DNA from: Granulosicoccus sp964437945 | Lineage (GTDB): Bacteria > Pseudomonadota > Gammaproteobacteria > Granulosicoccales > Granulosicoccaceae | Reading direction: 5' to 3' | Assembly (NCBI GenBank): GCA_964437945.1 | Contig: CAYTJF010000238.1 | Location: forward strand, 1-9,384 | Length of the DNA: 9,384 nt | In this document: positions 1 through 6,332 of the stretch, one piece after another | How positions within the stretch are numbered: position 1 is the stretch's first letter | How the letters are laid out: the number at the start of each line of letters is the position of its first letter | Notes under the pieces: model-generated | Told to the model about the DNA's origin: nothing | The model's input: only the letters and a program-made list of their open reading frames with translations | The model's database searches: none | Made by a program: the position numbers and the translations under genes

Positions 1-356
1 ACGCCCCCAAGAACGCAACCAGATACTTTAAGTTTGTCATCGCTTTGTAAAGTCATTTTTGATTTATACCATTCTTTAGTGTCAGGGGCGTAAATTTTGC
101 CTCGCTTATATGATGTGTCAGATTTCTTTTTCATGTCTCTGAGTATTTCGATGCCAATGCTATCTTTATTAGGTGCATCGAATACATCAACAGCCTTGCC
201 ACAGAGTCTACCGTTACAATCAAATATCTCTACGGCCATTGAAGAACCTGTTTCAGATTTTTCCGTGATCCATACGCCGATGAGATCAGCTGCTTGAATG
301 GTCGCTGTGGAGCATAGTAACGCCAGGGCAGCCGCCCATTTTTCTAATGACAACAT
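1..356 (-). CDS. DUF2147 family exported protein, 3' part outside the window
   Basis: The visible 118 residues open with a signal peptide: a short N-region with Lys6, a hydrophobic stretch from Trp7 to about Leu14, and a likely cleavage site near Gln-Ala-Ala at 21-23. The mature part starts DLIGVW and carries the marks of DUF2147 (PF09917): G27-x-W29, the I-x-x-C47-x-G-x-L-C52-G block, and the G86-K-I-Y-A-P-D loop followed by W96-Y97 and a beta strand ending in V-S-G. Family members are small periplasmic or exported proteins of unknown role, usually about 120-160 residues, so only some 20-40 residues should be missing. The ATG at 356-354 is preceded by AGGAGA (362-367), a strong Shine-Dalgarno at good spacing. 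The gene lies 110 bp after the stop of the FAD/Fe-S dehydrogenase on the same strand and could be read through from it or have its own promoter. Family call is from motif recognition; function is unknown. Confidence 0.82.
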   Translation of the reverse strand, partial: MLSLEKWAAALALLCSTATIQAADLIGVWITEKSETGSSMAVEIFDCNGRLCGKAVDVFDAPNKDSIGIEILRDMKKKSDTSYKRGKIYAPDTKEWYKSKMTLQSDDKLKVSGCVLGG

Positions 357-385
357 AATATCTCCTGATGCGCTTTTTCGCGTTT

Positions 386-410
386 GTTTAAGCGATTGGT
401 TAAGTTTAAG
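386..410. repeat. Short direct repeats upstream of the DUF2147 gene
   Basis: GTTTAAG occurs at 386-392 and again at 404-410, 18 bp apart start to start, with GTTAAG at 399-404 between them. They lie in the 110-bp gap before the DUF2147 start, about 30 bp from its ATG. They could be binding sites for a regulator, but such AT-rich heptamers can arise by chance, and I found no convincing promoter beside them. Confidence 0.25.
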
Positions 411-466
411 TGTTCCGGTGATTAAAATGAAATTTGACTCGCGCAAACCTATATAGTGGCCTTGAA

Positions 467-3385
467 TTAAAGACATTTTTCTAGAATTTCTACGAAGTGG
501 TATGCACGTTTCTGCGTACAGTCGGTAATTTGCGAGCGACAACTGAAGCCATTGGATACGATAAGCGTATCTGCATTGGAGCGGTCGATAGCTGGTCCCA
601 AACTGGTTTGAAACAAAGTATTGCCTATTTTTTGCGTTTTTTCGTGCAGGCCAAAACTACCTGCCATACCGCAACAACCAGGTTCTGGCTCAACAATGGA
701 TTCAAAACAGGAACGCAACATTTCTGAGTCGGCAGAGTCAGCCTGAAGACTATTCTCATGACAATGGGTATGCACCAGGCCGGCTTTAAGCCTTCTTGTT
801 GGTTTCATACCTTGCTGATGTAGAAACTGTGCAACAGACAAAGTACGTGCGGACAGATCGATCGCCGTTTCGTTGTCAGGGAAAAGTTTCATGATTTCAT
901 CTTTGAACACAGAAAGGCATGAAGGTTCAATAACTACGATTGAGGCGTCGCTAGGCAAGTTTGGACAAAACTGATTAACTATAGTGTTTAGTTGTTTTTT
1001 TGCCTGTTTTAAGAAACCGAATTCGTAGAGTGGCCTGCCGCAACAAAAGTGCGCCTTCGCTATCGCTACCCGATGTTGGCTTTGTGTAAGAATGTTTACC
1101 GCGCTTTGCAGAAGGTGTGGTGAATAATGCGCGTTTACCGTGTCAGCCCACAGGACAACGGGTGGATGTGTCGCACTACCATGCCAGAAGAAATGCTTGT
1201 CGCTGTGCGAAGCATTGTGTTTGGCCCAACTTGCAAAAGTTTGTGCTGCAATAGTGGGCAACGATTTTTCCTTGTCAATAGATAGTTTGCTGCGTATTGC
1301 GTTTCCTATAATACCGTGCAACATAAAGTTGGAAACTTTAGAGATACGCGCAGCAAATGGTAACCAAATGCCTACAAAACCAAACACAAAATGATGCAGT
1401 GGGCGTCGTCGTTTCCCAGCATAATGGTTTTGCATAAACTCGGCTTTATAGGCAGCCATATCGACTTTCGTTGGACAAGAAGATTTGCACGCTTTACAGG
1501 ACAAACAGTGTTCAAGAGAGTCAGCGATATCGGTGTTGTCCCAGGCATCCTGAATAACTTCGCCACGCAGTAGTTCATGCAGCAGATGAGCGCGTCCGCG
1601 AGTAGAGTAACGCTCTTCTCCTGTCGCTTGATAGCTGGGGCACATAGTCCCGCTGGCCGAACGACATTTACCCATGCCGATACATCGTTCAGTAGCTCTA
1701 CCGAAGCCTTGCGCATCATCTGCAAAGTGTAGGGTGCTACTAATCGTTGGTGTTTGATAGTCTGGCCCATAACGTAAGTTCTCATCCATAAGGTATGGGT
1801 CAACTACCTTTCGTGGATTCATGTGTCCGCCCGGATCCCAGATCGACTTGAATTCGTTAAAAGCGCCAATAAGTGTCTCGCCGAACATAATAGGAAGAAA
1901 TTCTGCCTTGGCTTGACCATCCCCATGCTCGCCAGATAATGAACCACCAAATTGCACGACTAGTTTGGCTATTTCCTGACTGAATTGCCGCCATTTCGCT
2001 ACACCAGCTGGTGTGCGTGTATCGAAGGTCATGCGTGCATGTATGCATCCATCGCCAAAGTGGCCGTATAAACTGGTTTTGTATTCGTAGTGGTCCACCA
2101 GTTTATATAATGCGCGCAAATAGTCGCCCAGCTGCAGGGGGTCAACGGCAGTATCTTCCCATCCGACTATGGGATCGATGTCGCTCGGGTTTAGTGCCAG
2201 TGACGTCGCCGAAGCACCTTGCTCCCGAATACTCCACAGTGCTTTCTCGTCAGTTGGTTTTGATACCTTGAAAACAGAACTGACTAGATCATTATTCTGC
2301 ATCGCCGCTGTAAAGCGATCGACACTGTCATCTACAGCGTTTGGCGTGTTTGCAGCAAGTTCAATGAGCAACCATGCACGGCCTTCTGGTAGTAAACCGA
2401 CTTCGCGTTGACGCAGGTTTCGATCGTTAAGCCCTCCGACAATGTTCCAGTCGAGCCCTTCCATGGCTATGGGTGAAAATGGCAAGATGTGCGGCACCGC
2501 ATCACCAGCTGAAAAAATATCTTTAAACCCTAGCACCACCAGACGCACATGGTCCGGGTTCTCGATTAATCGTACTTTTGCCCGAAGAATAGAAACGCAC
2601 GTTCCTTCAGTGCCAACCAGTGCACGTGCTACATTAAAATTATTCTCAGGTAGTAATTGATCAAGATTATAACCAGACACTCGTCGTTTAATTGTCGGAT
2701 ATTTACGTCGAATTTCGTCTGCGTGTCGATCGACCAGTGACTTTAACCGAGTGTAAATCTCAGCCCGTTTTCCGCCAGCATTGACAATCGCTGCAAATGT
2801 TTCGTCGTCGGTTGGTCCAACCCAGAAACTGTGGCCGTCAGTGGTAAGAATTTCAAGTTCATGAACATTTTCAACTGTTTTACCAGCCAACATAGAGTGT
2901 GGACCGCAAGAGTTATTGCCAATCATGCCACCCAACGTACAACGACTATGGGTAGCGGGGTCGGGTCCAAACGTCAGACCGTGTTCCTGAGCGCTTGCTT
3001 TAAGCGCATCGCAAACAACACCGGGTTCGATAAGTGCCGTGCGCTTTTCTACGTCGATATCCAATACTCGTGTCATAAAACGTGAGCAATCCATGACAAT
3101 AGCTTTGTTTACACATTGTCCGTTTTGTGATGTGCCACCACCGCGCATCAAAACCGCATGACCATGCTGTTGGCACAGTTGAACAGCAATTTTAATATCT
3201 TCAGAATTACGTGGATAGACGACACCGAGTGGAATCTGTCGATAATTTGAGGCGTCACTGGTGTACATGGCAACACCAGCAGCAGAAAAGTCGCAGGTAC
3301 CGCTTATAGCATCTGATAGCTGTGCACTAAACGAATTTAACTCTGTATGAAAGGCAACTGGGGTATTCACTTTAATGTTGCTCAA
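467..3385 (-). CDS. FAD-linked and Fe-S-containing 2-hydroxyacid dehydrogenase (GlcD-GlpC fusion type)
   Basis: A 972-residue protein fusing a GlcD-like flavin half to a GlpC-like Fe-S half, as in D-lactate and D-2-hydroxyglutarate dehydrogenases such as E. coli YdiJ (about 1,000 residues). The FAD-binding type 4 domain is at about 55-275, with PRN at 58-60, RGGGTSQNGQ at 81-90 and TLGGMIGNNSCGPHS at 150-164. The FAD-oxidase C domain (about 280-530) has GHFGDGCIHAR at 441-451, SGEHGDG at 484-490 and a closing D-P-G-G-H-M-N-P at 517-524. Cysteines 568, 574 and 582 and the C627-x2-C630-x2-C633-x3-C637-P run are ligands for two [4Fe-4S] clusters. The end holds two CCG-type repeats (C781-C782-G; C904-C905-G). 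Residues 664-690 are fairly hydrophobic and might help membrane contact. It probably oxidises a D-2-hydroxy acid and passes electrons to the respiratory chain; the substrate cannot be read from sequence. The start is a TTG inside the end of the radical SAM gene (14-bp overlap) with no clear Shine-Dalgarno; an in-frame TAG lies close upstream, and a GTG at 3370 is the alternative. Confidence 0.9.
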   Translation of the reverse strand: MSNIKVNTPVAFHTELNSFSAQLSDAISGTCDFSAAGVAMYTSDASNYRQIPLGVVYPRNSEDIKIAVQLCQQHGHAVLMRGGGTSQNGQCVNKAIVMDCSRFMTRVLDIDVEKRTALIEPGVVCDALKASAQEHGLTFGPDPATHSRCTLGGMIGNNSCGPHSMLAGKTVENVHELEILTTDGHSFWVGPTDDETFAAIVNAGGKRAEIYTRLKSLVDRHADEIRRKYPTIKRRVSGYNLDQLLPENNFNVARALVGTEGTCVSILRAKVRLIENPDHVRLVVLGFKDIFSAGDAVPHILPFSPIAMEGLDWNIVGGLNDRNLRQREVGLLPEGRAWLLIELAANTPNAVDDSVDRFTAAMQNNDLVSSVFKVSKPTDEKALWSIREQGASATSLALNPSDIDPIVGWEDTAVDPLQLGDYLRALYKLVDHYEYKTSLYGHFGDGCIHARMTFDTRTPAGVAKWRQFSQEIAKLVVQFGGSLSGEHGDGQAKAEFLPIMFGETLIGAFNEFKSIWDPGGHMNPRKVVDPYLMDENLRYGPDYQTPTISSTLHFADDAQGFGRATERCIGMGKCRSASGTMCPSYQATGEERYSTRGRAHLLHELLRGEVIQDAWDNTDIADSLEHCLSCKACKSSCPTKVDMAAYKAEFMQNHYAGKRRRPLHHFVFGFVGIWLPFAARISKVSNFMLHGIIGNAIRSKLSIDKEKSLPTIAAQTFASWAKHNASHSDKHFFWHGSATHPPVVLWADTVNAHYSPHLLQSAVNILTQSQHRVAIAKAHFCCGRPLYEFGFLKQAKKQLNTIVNQFCPNLPSDASIVVIEPSCLSVFKDEIMKLFPDNETAIDLSARTLSVAQFLHQQGMKPTRRLKAGLVHTHCHENSLQADSADSEMLRSCFESIVEPEPGCCGMAGSFGLHEKTQKIGNTLFQTSLGPAIDRSNADTLIVSNGFSCRSQITDCTQKRAYHFVEILEKCL

Positions 3386-4898
3386 CCAAGTGTCGTGTTT
3401 GCCGCTTCGCTACTTGTGAATTGATTTTACTAGCATTGTCTATGGCTATATTGTCAAATTTGGGACGACCTTTCAGCTTGTTATGTATAAAGTCTGCTGT
3501 CAAAGTAGTTTTTGCAATATCTGGACTAATGCCAAGATGGTTGACGAATAGTTGATACAAAATGGTGAATAACTTTGGCAAGGCAATTTTATGTGTTTGC
3601 CGTGTATGCGCGAAAATCCAATCGCTCGAGGATAAAAATCTGTCAAACGCGGACTGACCAAGCATCAGCGGCAGGCTGTCGGGAAATCGACCAGAATTAG
3701 CTATGAGATCCCAATAGCGTGCGAAACGAACCATGCGTTGCACTGTGTTAAAACTGACATCAGCGTTGGATAAAATTCGATAGGGTGGTGTCGCCTGATA
3801 TCGCATATCATATGCTTGTGTATGTCTGGCAATAGGTGTTCCTCTTAAGCGTTTTAATATGCCAACCTGTATCTCTTGTGGTCCAAGATTCAGTAGTTGA
3901 TCAAAACCTTGCCCAAAACTTTCGATGTTCTCGCCTGGTAATCCAAAAATAAGATCGGCGTGTATATGTGCCCTTGTATTAGTGCGTAGCCAGCGAATGT
4001 TATCGCAGGTTGTATTGTGTTTTTGTTTACGACTGATGCGTTGTTGCACTTCTGTATTAAATGACTGTATGCCTATTTCGAATTGTAAGCATCCATCAGG
4101 AAATCGAGGTAGTAGTTCTTTTAATGTGTTTGGTAGTCGATCGGGGATTAGTTCGAAGTGTAAAAACAGTGTGCGTTGATCATCTTCAATAGCGGAAAGA
4201 AAAAACTCAAGTATGCTTCGGCTGGTGTCAGTTTTAAGATTAAATGTCCTGTCAACAAACTTAAAATGTCTCGCTCCGCGATCCACCAACTCGCGCATTT
4301 GTGTAAGAAACTGTTCAAGGTCAAAGGCGGTGGCTGTTTTGTCTAGTGACGACAGGCAGAACTCACATTTGAATGGACATCCGCGCGACGCCTCAACGTA
4401 TAGAACGCGGTTTTTTAAGTCGATACTGGTGTATTCCGGGTACGGCGATTGTAGTGTGTTCAGATCAATCGGCAATGGGCTAATAAGTTTCGAAGGTGCG
4501 TCTTTTTCATTATTGAGTATTTGTTTACACGTCTCGCGGAACGCATGATCAGCCTGTCCGGTGATAACGTGATCGGCGACTTTGTACAGCTGTTGCCCAG
4601 TAGTTTCAAAACTGATTTCAGGTCCACCCAGCACTATAGCAATGTCTGGCTTGACAAGCTTCAGCATGCGAACAACATCCAGTGTTTCTATGCTATTCCA
4701 AATGTATACGCCAAAACCAACAATGTGTGGATTCGTTTGTAGTAGTTGTTCAACGATATCTTCGGTTCGGTTGTGCAAAGTAAATTCAAGTAACTGAGTC
4801 TGCTTTTTAAGCTCACCCATGTTAGCCAATAAATATCGCAAGCCCAACGAGGCATGAATATACTTTGCGTTTATTGTGGATAGAACAATATTAGCCAT
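3372..4898 (-). CDS. B12-binding-domain radical SAM protein with C-terminal DUF4080
   Basis: The protein is 508 residues from the ATG at 4898-4896. An N-terminal B12-binding-like Rossmann domain (about 1-135) begins MANIVLSTINAKYIHASLGL, the usual opening of this family, with GFGVYIWN at 61-68 and LGGPE at 90-94. The classical D-x-H-x-x-G cobalamin motif is not present as such; His15 sits at the matching place. The radical SAM domain (about 165-360) has RGCPFKCEFCLSS with C174-x3-C178-x2-C181, which hold the [4Fe-4S] cluster that cleaves S-adenosylmethionine. GIQSF at 276-280 and DLIFGLPGE at 315-323 are also typical. The C-terminal part, about 375-490, fits DUF4080. The substrate is unknown. 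The reading frame is open 20 codons further up to an ATG at 4958, but those residues look unrelated to the family and overlap the aldolase remnant, so I prefer 4898. That ATG overlaps the remnant's stop by 8 bp, and its 3' end overlaps the dehydrogenase start, so translational coupling is likely. Confidence 0.88.
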   Translation of the reverse strand: MANIVLSTINAKYIHASLGLRYLLANMGELKKQTQLLEFTLHNRTEDIVEQLLQTNPHIVGFGVYIWNSIETLDVVRMLKLVKPDIAIVLGGPEISFETTGQQLYKVADHVITGQADHAFRETCKQILNNEKDAPSKLISPLPIDLNTLQSPYPEYTSIDLKNRVLYVEASRGCPFKCEFCLSSLDKTATAFDLEQFLTQMRELVDRGARHFKFVDRTFNLKTDTSRSILEFFLSAIEDDQRTLFLHFELIPDRLPNTLKELLPRFPDGCLQFEIGIQSFNTEVQQRISRKQKHNTTCDNIRWLRTNTRAHIHADLIFGLPGENIESFGQGFDQLLNLGPQEIQVGILKRLRGTPIARHTQAYDMRYQATPPYRILSNADVSFNTVQRMVRFARYWDLIANSGRFPDSLPLMLGQSAFDRFLSSSDWIFAHTRQTHKIALPKLFTILYQLFVNHLGISPDIAKTTLTADFIHNKLKGRPKFDNIAIDNASKINSQVAKRQTRHLVEQH

Positions 4899-5217
4899 GA
4901 GCCACGGCGTGTTCAGCTGGGGGTGCTTGGGTTTGCAGCAAGCTTTGTGCTCCAGCATCCAGTACCTGTTTTATCATGTACGTCTCGCCGATCGGTATGC
5001 GTACGATAGGGTGCGATTTGGATGCATCAATAATTTGCAGCTGGGTCAGGATGCTTCGCAAGTCATTGGGTGCGTGCTCACCATCAACCAGTAACCAGTC
5101 AAACCCTGAGCTGGCCGCGATTTCGGCTGCGTAAGCGTCGGCCATCCCGATCAAGCATCCGTAGGTTGTTTCGTGATTCAGCAAGGTCTGCTTGAATGCG
5201 TTAGTTGGTGCTGGCAT
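4891..5217 (-). pseudogene. HpcH/HpaI-type aldolase, 3'-truncated remnant
   Basis: An open frame of 108 residues whose first about 94 match the N-terminus of class II HpcH/HpaI aldolases (4-hydroxy-2-oxoheptanedioate aldolase type), which split 2-oxo-3-deoxy acids to pyruvate and an aldehyde and are normally about 250-270 residues. Visible family blocks are GFDWLLVDGEHAPN at 38-51, with the catalytic-type His48, then IVRIP around Arg73 and QVLDAGAQSLL at 84-94. The sequence should continue with a V-P-M-V strand but switches to QTQAPPAEHAVAHG and stops. No other frame nearby resumes the family sequence, so this is a deletion and not a simple frameshift. The lost part would carry the Glu and Asp metal ligands, so aldolase activity is not expected. 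A good Shine-Dalgarno (AGGA, four bases before the ATG) is intact, 36 bp after the glutathione transferase stop, and the stop overlaps the radical SAM ATG as ATGGCTAA. It may still be translated as a coupling leader. Confidence 0.78.
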
Positions 5218-5253
5218 TGCTTCCTGACTGCGGTAGCGTCGCGGGCTTCTATT

Positions 5254-6108
5254 CTAGGTGCTTTTACCAATAAAATCACTCGAATCATGACGCTCAGGCA
5301 CCTGTTTGTCCTCTGGTCCAGAGGTTCTATTGACCATTACGCCTCGTTTTACGGCAGGTCTTTGAGCGATAGTATTTGCCCACCGATTAAGGTGCACATA
5401 GCTGCCAGCATCAAGAAATTCTGCGGCCTCATAAACTATGTTTAAAACAACTTGGCCGTACCATGGCCAAATGGCTATGTCGGCAATAGTGTATTCGTCG
5501 CCAACCATATACTGATTATTTTCCAGATGCTTGTCCAGAACGTCGAGCTGGCGCTTGGTTTCCATTGTGAATCGATCAATACAGTATTCTATGGGAAAAG
5601 GTGCGTACTTGTAGAAATGACCAAAACCACCACCAAGATACGGTGCACTGCCCATTTGCCAGAAAAGCCAGGATAAACAGGCGGGTCGATCGACCTTCTC
5701 AGCAGGCAGAAATTGTTCAAATTTTTCCGCCAGATAGAGCAAAATGGCTCCTGATTCAAACAGGCGAGTAGGTTGCTCCGTGCTATGGTCCATCAGCGCT
5801 GGTATTTTTGAATTTGGGTTAATATCAACAAACCCGCTGCCAAACTGTTCACCCTCACCAATGTTAATCGGGTAGGCGTCATACTCCGCACCGGTAACAC
5901 CGATTTCGAGAAGCTCTTCCAGTAATATTGTTACTTTCTGACCATTTGGTGTAGCAAGAGAATGTAATTGAAGTGGGTGTTTGCCCACGGGAAGTTTTTT
6001 ATCGTGAGTAGCGCCGGCAATTGGGCGATTAGTCTTGGACCACTTTCCACCATCTCGTGCATCCCATTTCCACACTTTGGGTGGTTCGTAATTGGTATCC
6101 TGAGTCAT
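5254..6108 (-). CDS. yghU: YghU-type glutathione transferase / disulfide reductase
   Basis: A cytosolic glutathione transferase of 284 residues, close in length and along its whole course to E. coli YghU (288 residues). It has the YghU-specific N-terminal extension (KVWKWD at 11-16, NRPIAG at 27-32, LPVGKHPLQL at 39-48) before the thioredoxin fold. TPNGQKVTILLEELL at 53-67 provides the Thr/Asn glutathione-contact loop, NPNSKIPAL at 97-105 has the cis-proline P103, and FESGAILLYLAEKF at 117-130 supplies the gamma-glutamyl-binding Glu118-Ser119. The alpha-helical domain has GGGFGHFYKYAP at 159-170 and DEYTIADIAIWPW at 204-216; the end has RPAVKRG and ERHDSSDF as in YghU. Family knowledge: YghU binds two glutathiones per subunit and acts mainly as a disulfide-bond reductase with low classical transferase activity. 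The ATG at 6108 has GGAA about 9 bases upstream. It is the first gene of a minus-strand run and has its own promoter region with a repeated element. Confidence 0.93.
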   Translation of the reverse strand: MTQDTNYEPPKVWKWDARDGGKWSKTNRPIAGATHDKKLPVGKHPLQLHSLATPNGQKVTILLEELLEIGVTGAEYDAYPINIGEGEQFGSGFVDINPNSKIPALMDHSTEQPTRLFESGAILLYLAEKFEQFLPAEKVDRPACLSWLFWQMGSAPYLGGGFGHFYKYAPFPIEYCIDRFTMETKRQLDVLDKHLENNQYMVGDEYTIADIAIWPWYGQVVLNIVYEAAEFLDAGSYVHLNRWANTIAQRPAVKRGVMVNRTSGPEDKQVPERHDSSDFIGKST

Positions 6109-6143
6109 GGAGCTGATTCCGCATTTGAGAAGTAGATCAGCCC

Positions 6144-6174
6144 ATTATATCGAGGCAAGGTTCATCTGTACTGG
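6144..6174 (-). promoter_or_regulatory. Candidate promoter of the glutathione transferase gene, -10 TATAAT
   Basis: On the minus strand a perfect TATAAT lies at 6149-6144, about 36 bp before the yghU-like ATG. At the -35 distance (16-18 bp spacer) there is no TTGACA-like hexamer. The place is taken by a copy of the repeat CCAGTACAGATGAACC (6174-6159). A weak -35 covered by a repeated element is the usual look of a promoter under activator or repressor control. The regulator is unknown. Confidence 0.5.
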
Positions 6175-6205
6175 CTAAATGCGTTGCAGTCTAATGATTA
6201 AGTGC

Positions 6206-6238
6206 GGTCCACCTGTACTGGTGATGTCCAATACAGGT
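6206..6238. repeat. Imperfect 11-bp inverted repeat with a further direct copy, probable operator
   Basis: ACCTGTACTGG at 6211-6221 is mirrored by CCAATACAGGT at 6228-6238 (10 of 11 bases, 6-bp centre). The left arm with flank, GGTCCACCTGTACTGG at 6206-6221, recurs as GGTTCATCTGTACTGG at 6159-6174 (14 of 16 matches), 47 bp away. As minus-strand RNA the dyad would form an 11-bp stem with one G-U pair, but no T-run follows, so it is not a terminator. The position upstream of, and over, the -35 region of the glutathione transferase promoter favours a protein-binding site. Confidence 0.55.
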
Positions 6239-6280
6239 TTGCGTAAGCGGTGAGTGAGTTTCGGGGAAGGGGATGTACAC

Positions 6281-6305
6281 AAAAAAGCCAGAATAATCTG
6301 GCTTT
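6281..6305 (-). terminator. Rho-independent terminator of the DHH gene
   Basis: On the minus strand AAAGCCAGA (6305-6297), a four-base loop TTAT and TCTGGCTTT (6292-6284) form a 9-bp stem running straight into a six-T run (6286-6281). It begins 28 bp after the DHH gene's stop codon. This is a textbook intrinsic terminator and separates the DHH gene from the glutathione transferase run. Confidence 0.88.
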
Positions 6306-6332
6306 CTCAAAGCAGCAAAATGGTTTAGGAAG

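Noticed and set aside
97..297. A 66-codon plus-strand open frame at the left edge.
   Set aside because: It is antisense to the DUF2147 gene, whose signal peptide, motifs and strong Shine-Dalgarno on the minus strand explain this stretch.
1372..1803. A 143-codon minus-strand open frame inside the dehydrogenase region.
   Set aside because: It lies wholly within the well-supported 972-residue gene in another frame, at the Fe-S part, and its translation shows no family features.
4899..4958. Longer radical SAM protein starting at the ATG at 4958.
   Set aside because: The extra 20 residues (Cys/Lys/Pro-rich) do not resemble the family, which begins at MANIVLSTINAKY, and they overlap the aldolase frame fully.
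4876..5094. Possible frameshifted continuation of the aldolase in another frame.
   Set aside because: I read all three minus-strand frames across 4890-4960; none resumes the expected V-P-M-V strand or later aldolase blocks, so a deletion explains the truncation better.
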